Shown here piece by piece: positions 15,947 to 23,564 of a stretch of 64,000 nt of DNA. Position numbers and translations under genes: made by a program. The stretch is from assembly GCA_002381695.1 (NCBI GenBank), contig DFXM01000053.1, positions 30,823 through 94,822 on the forward strand, in the 5' to 3' direction. The notes under the pieces are model-generated. The model was not told the origin of the DNA. It searched no databases and saw nothing but the letters and a program-made list of their open reading frames with translations. Source of the DNA: Clostridium sp. UBA4108 (GTDB lineage: Bacteria > Bacillota > Clostridia > Clostridiales > Clostridiaceae). The stretch's first letter is position 1, and every line of letters starts with the position of its first letter.

Positions 15947-16375
15947 ATGATAAGAGCAATGAATAAAAATGAAGAAGAAATAAATCAAATTATGAGTATT
16001 TGGAAAGATTCAACTATAAAAGGGCATAGCTTCATACCAAAGCAGTATTGGATAGATATTTATGAAAAGGTTAAAAATCAATATATTCCTGCATCAGAAA
16101 CCTATGTCTATGAAGAAGATGGAGTGATACAAGGATTTATAAGCATATTAGAAAATAATTTTATAGGTGCTTTGTTCATTCATGTAGATTATCAAAATAA
16201 GGGGATAGGAAGAAAGCTCATAGAATATGTAAGGGATAAATATTTTGAGCTTCAACTAGCTGTATATAAAAATAATGAGACTGCAGTTAAGTTTTATACT
16301 AATAATGGATTTAAAGTTCAAGCTACGAATTTGGATGAAACCACAGGAGAAGAAGAATATATTATGAAACTTTAA
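15947..16375 (+). CDS. GNAT-family N-acetyltransferase (YjaB-like)
   Basis: A compact 142-residue acetyltransferase: MIRAMNKNEEEINQIMSIWK at the start, then HSFIPKQYW, and the acetyl-CoA motif VDYQNKGIGRKLIEYV. The C-terminal NETAVKFYTNNGFKVQ block is typical of small-molecule GNAT enzymes. Start 15947 is preferred over ATG 15923 because AAAGGAAG sits 10 bases before it and homologues normally begin MIR. A terminator hairpin follows the stop. Substrate unknown. Confidence 0.87.
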   Translation: MIRAMNKNEEEINQIMSIWKDSTIKGHSFIPKQYWIDIYEKVKNQYIPASETYVYEEDGVIQGFISILENNFIGALFIHVDYQNKGIGRKLIEYVRDKYFELQLAVYKNNETAVKFYTNNGFKVQATNLDETTGEEEYIMKL

Positions 16376-16408
16376 TATGTTTTTAGAAAAATTCATAAAA
16401 TAATTTAG

Positions 16409-16434
16409 CATCCGTAACTTAGGTTACGGATGTT
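16409..16434 (+). terminator. Hairpin terminator
   Basis: CATCCGTAAC pairs perfectly with GTTACGGATG around a four-base loop. The T run is poor (TTAATTG), so termination may be partial. Confidence 0.6.
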
Positions 16435-16487
16435 AATTGAATTTAGAGGTATACTATAAATAACAAATGAAACGGAGGTAATTTATT

Positions 16488-16676
16488 ATGAAAATAGCAA
16501 AAGAAATGACAATTGGTGAAGTAATAAGAAATAATGAGAAGGCTATAGAGGTTTTAATGAGTTTTGGAATGGGTTGTGTTGGATGTCCATCTGCACAAGC
16601 TGAAACTCTTGAAGAGGCATGCATGGTTCATGGATTAGATGTGGAGGAACTCTTAGCTAAGCTTAATGCTATATAA
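16488..16676 (+). CDS. DUF1858 redox-disulfide domain protein
   Basis: The protein (62 aa) consists of one DUF1858 domain: the helix EMTIGEVIRNNEKAIEVLMS leads into FGMGCVGCPSAQAETLEEAC with the CxxC pair at residues 30 and 33, and a C-terminal helix DVEELLAKLNAI. The family is known as the hybrid-cluster-protein-associated disulfide redox domain. It is first in a tight run with an unknown gene and a hemerythrin, followed by a Crp/Fnr regulator, which suggests redox or nitrosative stress handling. ACGGAGGTA precedes the ATG. Confidence 0.9.
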   Translation: MKIAKEMTIGEVIRNNEKAIEVLMSFGMGCVGCPSAQAETLEEACMVHGLDVEELLAKLNAI

Positions 16677-16691
16677 AGGGGGTAATTTATA

Positions 16692-17321
16692 GTGAGTGCG
16701 TTTCTTGGTAAAATACATTATTGGTTATACAACAAGATAGAGTTACATGAAAAATTAATAGAAGAAGTACTAAAAGGAACCAAAGAAAAAAATTATCCGA
16801 TAAATGAACTGAGAGAAAAAAGTTATGAACTCTATGGTAAAGCACCAGAGGGAAAATTAGAGGATATAATAGAGCATGAAAATATTCATGGATGGCTTCA
16901 AAGAAGAATTGAGAGTGTAGAATATAGATTGGCGTATATTGTTTCAACACTATTAAAAGAAAATATATTGTCCATTGATGAATTAAAGAGAATCTTTAAT
17001 AAAAATGGAATAGAAGTTATGAGTAGCATAGATAAAATTAACTTTACTCTAGAGCAATTATATAATTTGATATTTGACTATATGCTAGAAGGTATGCCTT
17101 GCGATAGAGTAAATAAAGTTATAAGTAGTACTGAGGATAAGATCTTATGGGAGAAGACTTGCTGTATTCATGAAAAATATTGGAATGAAAATGGTGGAGA
17201 TGTAACTAACTTCTATAAATTGAGAGAAGCTTGGATAAATGGATTCTTAATGGCTTCAGGCATGGATGTGGAATATGGTATGACTTCAGACAAAAAGAGT
17301 TATATCAAAAGGAGACAATAA
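16692..17321 (+). CDS. Unknown protein in the DUF1858-hemerythrin operon (209 aa)
   Basis: A helical, cytoplasmic protein starting at GTG with GGGGGTAA upstream. Histidines and glutamates recur in helices (IEHENIHGWLQRRIESVEYR; KTCCIHEKYWNENGG), which could hold metal, though no known di-iron signature is visible. A conserved-looking YKLREAWINGFLMASGMD lies near the end. It begins 15 bases after the DUF1858 gene and ends 1 base before the hemerythrin gene, so the three are co-transcribed. I do not recognise the family; the context suggests redox or NO/oxygen response. Confidence 0.75.
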   Translation: MSAFLGKIHYWLYNKIELHEKLIEEVLKGTKEKNYPINELREKSYELYGKAPEGKLEDIIEHENIHGWLQRRIESVEYRLAYIVSTLLKENILSIDELKRIFNKNGIEVMSSIDKINFTLEQLYNLIFDYMLEGMPCDRVNKVISSTEDKILWEKTCCIHEKYWNENGGDVTNFYKLREAWINGFLMASGMDVEYGMTSDKKSYIKRRQ

Positions 17322-17322
17322 T

Positions 17323-17877
17323 ATGAATTCAATTGATTTAATGATGGAAGAGCATAAAAATATTAAAAGAATGCTTAAAGTTGTACGAATTGCTTGTTAT
17401 AGTGTGTTAAATGGAGAATCAATAAAATATGAAGACTTCTACAAAATTATAGATTTTATAAGAAACTATGCAGATAAATATCATCATGGAAAAGAGGAGA
17501 AATTTCTCTTTAAAGAGATGGTAGATCATCTAGGATCTCTTGGTGAAAAGTTAGTTAATTATGGAATGTTAGTTGAGCATGACTTGGGAAGACTTTATAT
17601 TAAAGAGCTTGAGGAAGCCCTAGAAAAAGTAAAAGATGGAGATGAAGAAAGCAAACTAGATGTAATTGCCAACGCCATATCCTATACACATCTTTTAACA
17701 AGACATATAGAAAAAGAAGATAACACTGTTTACACCTTTGCACAGCGTCAATTATCTAAAGAAATATTGGATAAAGTAGATGCACAGAGTGAAGAATTTC
17801 AGATAAACAATAGTGACGTAGATAAAAAGTATTTATCATTATTAATTGAGTTAGAAAAGAAATATGGTTTACAATGA
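17323..17877 (+). CDS. Hemerythrin-like HHE domain protein
   Basis: The protein (184 aa) has the HHE-type metal-binding pattern: MMEEHKNIKRM (H12), YHHGKEEKFLFKEM (HxxxE, residues ~53-66), LVEHDLGRLYI and RHIEKEDNTVY (HxxxE). This is the DcrH/YtfE-like class of non-haem di-iron proteins that bind oxygen or take part in repair of NO-damaged Fe-S centres. AAAAGGAGA precedes the ATG, and only one base separates it from the upstream gene. Confidence 0.92.
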   Translation: MNSIDLMMEEHKNIKRMLKVVRIACYSVLNGESIKYEDFYKIIDFIRNYADKYHHGKEEKFLFKEMVDHLGSLGEKLVNYGMLVEHDLGRLYIKELEEALEKVKDGDEESKLDVIANAISYTHLLTRHIEKEDNTVYTFAQRQLSKEILDKVDAQSEEFQINNSDVDKKYLSLLIELEKKYGLQ

Positions 17878-17905
17878 TGAAATTTCAATTAGTGATGGTA
17901 TATAA

Positions 17906-17939
17906 TTGAGATAGCTCCATTAAGGGGTTATCTCAATTT
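17906..17939 (+). terminator. Terminator of the DUF1858-hemerythrin operon
   Basis: TTGAGATA pairs with TATCTCAA, with a partly paired inner segment (GCTCC and GGGG), followed by TTTG. Confidence 0.65.
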
Positions 17940-18037
17940 GTATATTATTAAACTGAGGTTTAAAGCAGTGATGTGACTGAGTGTAACATTATTTATTTAA
18001 GGTTCTTGACAAGAAATAGTATTAGGTTCTAAATCCG

Positions 18038-18084
18038 TTTTAAATTTTAAATTTTAAATTTTAAATTTTAAATTTTAAATTTTA
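18038..18084 (+). repeat. 7-bp tandem repeat (TTTTAAA, about 6.7 copies)
   Basis: Seven perfect or near-perfect units of TTTTAAA run from 18038 to 18084. They lie between a candidate -35 box (TTGACA, 18006-18011) and the Crp/Fnr start codon, so in the promoter or leader of that gene. Arrays of short identical units this long often vary in length by replication slippage. Confidence 0.9.
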
Positions 18085-18112
18085 CCTTAAAAAAGTTATG
18101 AAGGTGATTAGT

Positions 18113-18805
18113 GTGGAAGAGAAATATATTAAGAGTATAGCTAAGGCACGATTATTTACAGGAATTAAAGTGGGAGACATAAATCATTTAGTTCAGTGTT
18201 TTGAGTGCAATGTACTTAATTATAAAAAAGGAGAATATATTGCCTTAGTTGATGAGAAGTTTCAAGGAATAGGAGTTGTACTATCTGGTGAAGTGGCAAT
18301 CTTAAAGGAAAATTATTCGGGAAATCGTACAATACTTACAGTACTTGAAGGGGGAGAGACCTTTGGAGAAGTTGCAGCTTTTACTGGGGATGGAGTTTGG
18401 CCGTCTAGCGTCCAAGCCCAAAGTGATAGTAGCATTATATTCTTAAAGCCTGAAAAGATAACAAATTACTGTGGTAATGCCTGCGGGTTTCATAAAATCA
18501 TTCTTGCTAATTTAGTTGCAATCATAGCGGAGAAGGCTCAGCTCTTGCATAAAAAGGTTGGGTATTTATCTGTGAAAAGTACCAGAGGAAGGGTTAGTAA
18601 ATATTTAATTGAAAAATATAAAAAGACAGGGAAAATAATGTTTTCACTAGGGATAAATAGAGAAGAGTTAGCAGATTTTCTTAATATTACAAGGCCATCC
18701 CTATCAAGAGAGTTATGTAAGATGAGAGATGAAGGGATTATTGAGTTCTATAAGGATACTATAAAAATAATCCAAATTGAAAAATTGCAAGAAATGATAG
18801 AATAA
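18113..18805 (+). CDS. Crp/Fnr-family transcriptional regulator
   Basis: The protein (about 230 aa) has an N-terminal cyclic-nucleotide-binding-like beta barrel (GVVLSGEVAILKE, EGGETFGEVAAFTGDG) and a C-terminal winged helix (REELADFLNITRPSLSRELCKMRDEGII). The few cysteines (for example in YCGNACGF, about residues 122-129) do not form the classic Fnr 4Fe-4S set. GTG 18113 is favoured because AAGGTGAT lies just upstream; ATG 18098, fifteen bases earlier, has no ribosome site and cannot be excluded. The preceding operon resembles Crp/HcpR-type NO-response gene sets. The 7-bp repeat in its leader could alter expression. Confidence 0.9.
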   Translation: MEEKYIKSIAKARLFTGIKVGDINHLVQCFECNVLNYKKGEYIALVDEKFQGIGVVLSGEVAILKENYSGNRTILTVLEGGETFGEVAAFTGDGVWPSSVQAQSDSSIIFLKPEKITNYCGNACGFHKIILANLVAIIAEKAQLLHKKVGYLSVKSTRGRVSKYLIEKYKKTGKIMFSLGINREELADFLNITRPSLSRELCKMRDEGIIEFYKDTIKIIQIEKLQEMIE

Positions 18806-18808
18806 GGG

Positions 18809-18838
18809 AGTTCAGTTAATATGCTGAACTTTTTTTAT
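18809..18838 (+). terminator. Terminator after the Crp/Fnr gene
   Basis: AGTTCAG pairs with CTGAACT around TTAATATG, followed by seven or more T residues, four bases after the stop codon. Confidence 0.85.
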
Positions 18839-19004
18839 TTTCATCACTTAGCTATCACATTCTAAATATATAATCAAAGATGAAAGTCACTTAGATTAAA
18901 GTATATTTCATAAACATATTAAAATAGAAAATCCAGCTAAGAAATGTCAATAAGAATTAAAAAAATAATTGATGTTTTATAAACTTAAAAAGGGGAGTGA
19001 AAGA

Positions 19005-19643
19005 ATGATACAAAATATTGGCGCTTATAGCTATGCTTCAAGTAATATAACTTCGTTAACACAGAAATCAAATGCATCTATAAGTAAAGAAACTAGTAGT
19101 GATGAGAAAGTTATTAATACAAAATCACAAACAGACACTATAGAGATAAGTGATGAGGCTAGACAAATCCTTAATAAAGAAATAGCAGACAATAAAAATA
19201 TATCTAAGCCAGTAACAGAAAAAGCTACTGTAGAGAATTTAGAAACAGATGATACTAAAAAATCTGCAGCTAATGCAGTAGAGGAGAATTCAAAAAAAGC
19301 TACTGTAAAGGAGATGTCAGAACAATCTAGTGAATCACAAGAAACTAGCAAAACTATAATAGCTTCTTCTCAAACAACAAGTACAGTTGAAACTACTCCT
19401 ATACTTACAACACTTTCAGAAGCTCAAATAGATAATTTAGTCACAGAGGGAACTGTTACAAAGTCAGAAGCTGATGCTGAAAAGGCAAGTAGAATTAAAG
19501 ATAAATCAGAAGAAGACAATTCTTTAGGCAATACGGATTTTAAAAATCCAAATAAAAATTTTATTCAAGGTATAAAGGCCTACACTGATCAGATGAATTA
19601 TGCAAATGGTTTTGCAGAAGTTAATATTTCAAAAATAGCTTAA
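19005..19643 (+). CDS. Low-complexity protein of unknown function (212 aa)
   Basis: The protein is rich in serine, threonine, lysine and glutamate and is probably disordered over residues ~15-150. A short ordered-looking motif near residue 40 (TDTIEISDEARQIL) resembles the segment seen in FlgM-like and other Clostridial cytoplasmic proteins, and the tail (KNFIQGIKAYTDQMNYANG) may be helical. It has no signal peptide or membrane segment. The start at 19005 is set by AGGGGAG; ATG 18969 is less likely. I cannot assign a function; surface or export roles are possible but unsupported. Confidence 0.65.
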   Translation: MIQNIGAYSYASSNITSLTQKSNASISKETSSDEKVINTKSQTDTIEISDEARQILNKEIADNKNISKPVTEKATVENLETDDTKKSAANAVEENSKKATVKEMSEQSSESQETSKTIIASSQTTSTVETTPILTTLSEAQIDNLVTEGTVTKSEADAEKASRIKDKSEEDNSLGNTDFKNPNKNFIQGIKAYTDQMNYANGFAEVNISKIA

Positions 19644-19777
19644 TGTATAAATAGTTTCATTGAAGAGATATTTATAATGAATATTTTGATTTAATAGCAA
19701 GGTTAGTATTTATACTTAATTAAAATAGTGAGAGATACTTTATGTTCATGGTGACTTAAAAATATACAAATTAAAGT

Positions 19778-19806
19778 GGGCTGTCCATAGAGGCAGCCTG
19801 TTTTTG
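19778..19806 (+). terminator. Terminator hairpin
   Basis: GGGCTG pairs with CAGCC(T) around CCATAGAGG, followed by GTTTTTG. It lies about 135 bases after the low-complexity gene; the remainder of the 320-bp gap shows nothing else I can call. Confidence 0.65.
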
Positions 19807-19964
19807 TGAAAAATTTTGATAATATATAAATCAATATATAGTTTTACTGGAGAATTATCAAAACAACTGCTAGAATAATAGGTATAGAATTAAATATGTA
19901 AGGTATAGAAATGGAAGCTACATAAAGCGGCACAGTAATTACTTTAAGGGGGGAAATAATTGCT

Positions 19965-21020
19965 ATGTTACTCATTAATAAAAATGAAAATATGGATCTG
20001 AGTATATTTGAAAAGTATCTAACTATATGGGTTTCAATATGTATTGTTATGGGTATCTTAATTGGGGAGTTGGTACCTATGATACCAGAGATCCTTAATA
20101 GATTTGAATTTTATAAAGTGTCTATTCCTGTAGCCATCTTAATATGGCTTATGATTTATCCAATGATGCTTAAAATAGATTTTAAAAGTATAGTTAGTGC
20201 AATGAAAAATCCCAAAGGCTTGATAGTTACATGTACTACGAATTGGCTTATAAAGCCTTTTACTATGTATATAATAGCAAGCTTTTTCTTCTTGGTAGTA
20301 TTTAAAAGCTTTATACCAGAAGAATTAGCTAAAGAATATATGACAGGAACTATACTTTTGGGAGCTGCACCTTGTACCGCAATGGTATTTGTATGGTGTC
20401 ATCTAATTAAAGGAGATCCAGCTTATACCTTAGTACAGGTAGCTATTAACGATCTGATAATTTTAGTAGCATTTGCACCAATAGTGACATTTTTACTAGG
20501 AATTGGAAAGGTGGATGTGCCACTAGGTACATTAATGCTATCAATAATGTTATTTGTGGTAGTACCACTTGCTATGGGATTAATTACAAGGAACATAGTT
20601 ATTAAGAGAAAAGGAATAGAATATTTTGAAAATATATTTTTAAAAAAGTTTGATAATATTACTATTATAGGATTATTATTAACTTTAATTATTATATTTT
20701 CTTTTCAAGGTCATACACTATTGAACAATCCATTACATATTGTTTTAATTGCTATACCACTAATTATTCAAACCTTTTTAATATTTGGAATAGCTTATAT
20801 AATAGGAAAGTTATTAGATTTACCCCATTCCATAGCCGCACCAGCAGCTATAATTGGGGCAAGCAATTTTTTTGAACTAGCAGTAGCAGTAGCTATAGCA
20901 CTATTTGGATTGCAATCTGGGGCAGTATTATCTGCTGCGGTTGGTGTCTTGGTAGAAGTTTCTATGATGCTTACCATTGTTAAAATTGCAAATAACACAA
21001 GAGGATGGTTTATTGAATAA
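19965..21020 (+). CDS. acr3: Arsenite efflux permease, Acr3 family
   Basis: A 351-residue protein with ten hydrophobic segments and the family markers PMMLKIDFKSI, the cysteine motif AAPCTAMVFVWCHL near residue 138 (the conserved Cys in Acr3), QVAINDLIILVAFAP and the C-terminal NFFELAVAVAIALFG. Acr3 proteins exchange arsenite (and in some cases antimonite) for protons. No arsR or arsC is visible nearby, so regulation is not evident. AAGGGGGGAA lies upstream of the ATG. The remains of another acr3 copy lie immediately downstream. Confidence 0.93.
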   Translation: MLLINKNENMDLSIFEKYLTIWVSICIVMGILIGELVPMIPEILNRFEFYKVSIPVAILIWLMIYPMMLKIDFKSIVSAMKNPKGLIVTCTTNWLIKPFTMYIIASFFFLVVFKSFIPEELAKEYMTGTILLGAAPCTAMVFVWCHLIKGDPAYTLVQVAINDLIILVAFAPIVTFLLGIGKVDVPLGTLMLSIMLFVVVPLAMGLITRNIVIKRKGIEYFENIFLKKFDNITIIGLLLTLIIIFSFQGHTLLNNPLHIVLIAIPLIIQTFLIFGIAYIIGKLLDLPHSIAAPAAIIGASNFFELAVAVAIALFGLQSGAVLSAAVGVLVEVSMMLTIVKIANNTRGWFIE

Positions 21021-21052
21021 AGGTAAGGGTTAAAATAAGGGCAGTGTCAACT

Positions 21053-21187
21053 ATCGTAGAGGGAGTATTATTAGAGGCACTTGTAATGCTAACCATTGCT
21101 AAAATTAAAAATAGTATAAAAAAATGGTTAGGATATAATGAGAAAAATAAATTTAAATATCATAACTTAAAGAAGGAGTATATCTAG
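21053..21187 (+). pseudogene. Remnant 3' end of a second acr3 gene
   Basis: Translation from 21053 gives IVEGVLLEALVMLTIAKIKN followed by SIKKWLGYN. This lines up with the end of the intact Acr3 (VGVLVEVSMMLTIVKIAN, then NTRGWFIE) but is clearly diverged in sequence. No start codon or upstream domain precedes it. It is best read as what remains of a second, related acr3 gene after deletion or recombination with the intact one. Confidence 0.75.
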
Positions 21188-21219
21188 AAAAAATAACTTA
21201 ATCTAGATATACTCCTTCA
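21171..21219. terminator. Strong bidirectional terminator
   Basis: GAAGGAGTATATCTAG pairs perfectly with CTAGATATACTCCTTC around a 15-base A-rich loop. It lies between acr3 and the convergent blaR1-like gene. The end of the acr3 remnant runs into its left arm. Confidence 0.85.
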
Positions 21220-21246
21220 TACTGAGGACAAAGTCTATATTTAAAA

Positions 21247-22848
21247 TTAATCTAATAAATTTAAATCGCTAGAATTGATAATAATAGGAGTTTTATAGGT
21301 ATCTAGAATCTTTGTTATGTCTTGTGGATTTGCTGGATATGTTTCTATGGTTTCCTGAATTTTTTCTTTTGAAGGAAGATTGGATGTACTAAACAAACCA
21401 AAGTAAGATTCATTTTTCTTAGTGTCATGCCATACATAATAATTAAGTCCTTGCTCAGAAGGTAAATTGCCATAAACTTCTGTCAATTTAGAGAAATAAG
21501 TATCTCCATTTATTTCTTCCACAATACTAGCAAATTTTTTACCCTGCTTAGGACTCATGTCTAGCCATTTGCCACCAGCTTCTTTGAAAAATGCATCTTC
21601 TAGCTGTAGATATTCTTTTTTTGTACCATCAGTATAGTGAAGTTTTATTGTATGGGTTGTTCTTTCAAAAGGACTAGGGTTATCTTTAGATTCTGATAGA
21701 TTTAGGGAAGAAAGGTAGTCAACTATTTTTTTAATATCTTCAAGATTTTCAGTAGTTTTACTAAAGGTATTGTTACTTGGTCGTCCTGTAATTTCAATTT
21801 TAGTAACATTTTTTGTTTCTATATTTAGATTTTGTGCTGAGCTACATCCTACTAATAAACTACATAGTGTGGTAATTACAAGAAAGATGCTAAGTGGAAA
21901 AATACCTCTTTTCTTTTTATTCATATCTAATATGTTTGTAAAGCGTTGTTTAATAATATTTTTATCACCATAGAAACAGTTAGAAAGAGAAGTCTTTTTT
22001 ATATAGGATTCCTTCATCATGTTCAAAAGCATTTCACTGTACTCCTTTCGAAATATTTTATCCATGTCTTTAACTATTTCAGCATCGCAGGAAAGTTCAA
22101 TATCTTTATTAGCTTCTTTTGCCATAAGATATATTATGGGGTTAAACCAATGAATTGTATTAGCACATAATATCAACAATTTATACCACACATCATGTCG
22201 TTTATAATGAATTAATTCATGCTTTAGTATAATTAGTAAATCTTCATTTCTATAATTCTCCTTTGGTAAGAGCAATACAGGCTTAATAAAACCTGTCATC
22301 ATGGGACTGGATACTTTTTTACAAACTTTTATATCCACGGTTTTCGTAATTCTCATATCAATTAATAGTTGTTTAAATATAAAAATTATCCTCTCATCTT
22401 TTATGGAACAGCTCCATCGCTTTATAGAATTTTTAAAAGAAACATAGGAAAAAAGTTGATAGGAAGTAAAAATACTAATTCCTAATAACCATATAAAGGT
22501 AAAGATTTTATTCATTGAAAAATTTTCCAGCACCTCAGGTGTAGCTTTATTTAGACTATTATATTTTTCTGGTTCTTTATCCTTTGTTGAAACGAATGAA
22601 TCAGGTCTCATGTCTAAGTCAGTATTGTAAGTAATTTTATTTTCAAGGGTAGGCAGAGTAATTGGTGCCTGGGGTAAAGAAAAATTTAAAGGAATAATCA
22701 ATCGTACTGCAAGTATAAGCCATATCCAATATCGTAATTTTGAGTTATAATTTCTATTCAATAAGTTAGAGAGTAAAAATAGTACTAAAGCTATCATTGA
22801 CACTATTAAGGTTACTTCTATAGTACTGTTTAGCAAATCTTCAAACAT
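21247..22848 (-). CDS. BlaR1/MecR1-type M56 membrane metallopeptidase
   Basis: Residues ~1-330 form the M56 peptidase: membrane segments at about 10-30, 38-55, 110-130 and 315-335, and the zinc motif HELIHYKRHD near residue 209 (HExxH). The C-terminal ~200 residues are an extracytoplasmic domain (after VGCSSAQNLN) unrelated to the penicillin-binding domain of true BlaR1 and more like a lipoprotein-style sensory module. It is translated with the BlaI-type repressor upstream (3-base gap). The family cleaves the partner repressor after sensing a cell-wall signal. No beta-lactamase gene is adjacent, so the target may lie elsewhere. AAGGAGGA precedes the ATG. Confidence 0.9.
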   Translation of the reverse strand: MFEDLLNSTIEVTLIVSMIALVLFLLSNLLNRNYNSKLRYWIWLILAVRLIIPLNFSLPQAPITLPTLENKITYNTDLDMRPDSFVSTKDKEPEKYNSLNKATPEVLENFSMNKIFTFIWLLGISIFTSYQLFSYVSFKNSIKRWSCSIKDERIIFIFKQLLIDMRITKTVDIKVCKKVSSPMMTGFIKPVLLLPKENYRNEDLLIILKHELIHYKRHDVWYKLLILCANTIHWFNPIIYLMAKEANKDIELSCDAEIVKDMDKIFRKEYSEMLLNMMKESYIKKTSLSNCFYGDKNIIKQRFTNILDMNKKKRGIFPLSIFLVITTLCSLLVGCSSAQNLNIETKNVTKIEITGRPSNNTFSKTTENLEDIKKIVDYLSSLNLSESKDNPSPFERTTHTIKLHYTDGTKKEYLQLEDAFFKEAGGKWLDMSPKQGKKFASIVEEINGDTYFSKLTEVYGNLPSEQGLNYYVWHDTKKNESYFGLFSTSNLPSKEKIQETIETYPANPQDITKILDTYKTPIIINSSDLNLLD

Positions 22849-22851
22849 ATA

Positions 22852-23238
22852 TTAGTCCTCCTTTGTCTTTTCCTCAATAAATTCCTTTAATTCTGTTAAG
22901 TCCTCATCAGTAATAGATTGGCTATTGTAAAGAGAAGCAACAAATTTTTTAAGAGAATTACTGTTTAATTTCTCTAAAAAAGATTTGTTCTCAGCCGCAA
23001 GATAGGAATTTTCACTTATTAAAGGTTCATAGTACCGATTTTTCCCCTGTTTATCAGTACTTAGAAAACCTCTTGAGATTAATCTGTTGAGAAGAGTTTG
23101 AAGAGCTGAGATGTTCCAAGGTCTTTTTTCATCAAGACAATCTTTTACTTCTTTGGTAGATATAGGGGTGTTATTATCCCATATTACTTTCATAATTTCC
23201 AATTCAGTATCTGGTAAATGATCAATTTTATTATTCAT
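22852..23238 (-). CDS. BlaI/MecI/CopY-family transcriptional repressor
   Basis: The protein (128 aa) has the winged helix of the family: LPDTELEIMKVIWDNNTPIS, then WNISALQTLLNRLISRGFLS and the wing TDKQGKNRYYEPLIS. The C-terminal helices (ENKSFLEKLNSNSLKKFVAS) form the dimerisation region that the M56 partner cleaves. Two TACAnnTGTA-type operator sites overlap its promoter (23251-23302), so it represses its own operon. TAGGAGTTG precedes the ATG. Confidence 0.93.
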   Translation of the reverse strand: MNNKIDHLPDTELEIMKVIWDNNTPISTKEVKDCLDEKRPWNISALQTLLNRLISRGFLSTDKQGKNRYYEPLISENSYLAAENKSFLEKLNSNSLKKFVASLYNSQSITDEDLTELKEFIEEKTKED

Positions 23239-23250
23239 ATTATCAACTCC

Positions 23251-23302
23251 TACAAATGTATGTTTATAATCATATACTACATTTGTATGTTATCATTGTC
23301 AA
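23251..23302 (-). promoter_or_regulatory. blaI-type promoter with two repressor operators
   Basis: On the minus strand TTGACA (23297-23302) and TAGTAT (23274-23279) are 17 bases apart. The dyad TACATTTGTA (23278-23287) overlaps the -10 box and spacer, and TACAAATGTA (23251-23260) lies 10-20 bases downstream of the likely start site. Both fit the TACAnnTGTA core recognised by BlaI/MecI repressors, with the two centres 27 bases apart. Confidence 0.8.
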
Positions 23303-23564
23303 GAGTATTTTTACTGTAAATATAATGTGAGTATGAATTATAAAGAATTAGAGATATTTTAAGAATTTAGATAAAAGTAAGTTTATATATCTTGATAAGT
23401 CGCAATATCACTTCAGGTAAATATGCATAATATGTATTGTACGGAAATATATTCAATACTAAATAAAAAATTAAATTTTTATTATGAGCTATTGACTTTA
23501 AATAATACATTAAATTTTTTTTATATCAAGAAGTTGAAAATAAGTAAAGAGCAGGAGGGATATT

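Noticed and set aside
18038..18084. CRISPR-like array
   Set aside because: The units are 7 bp, contiguous and without spacers; this is a simple tandem repeat. No cas genes are present.
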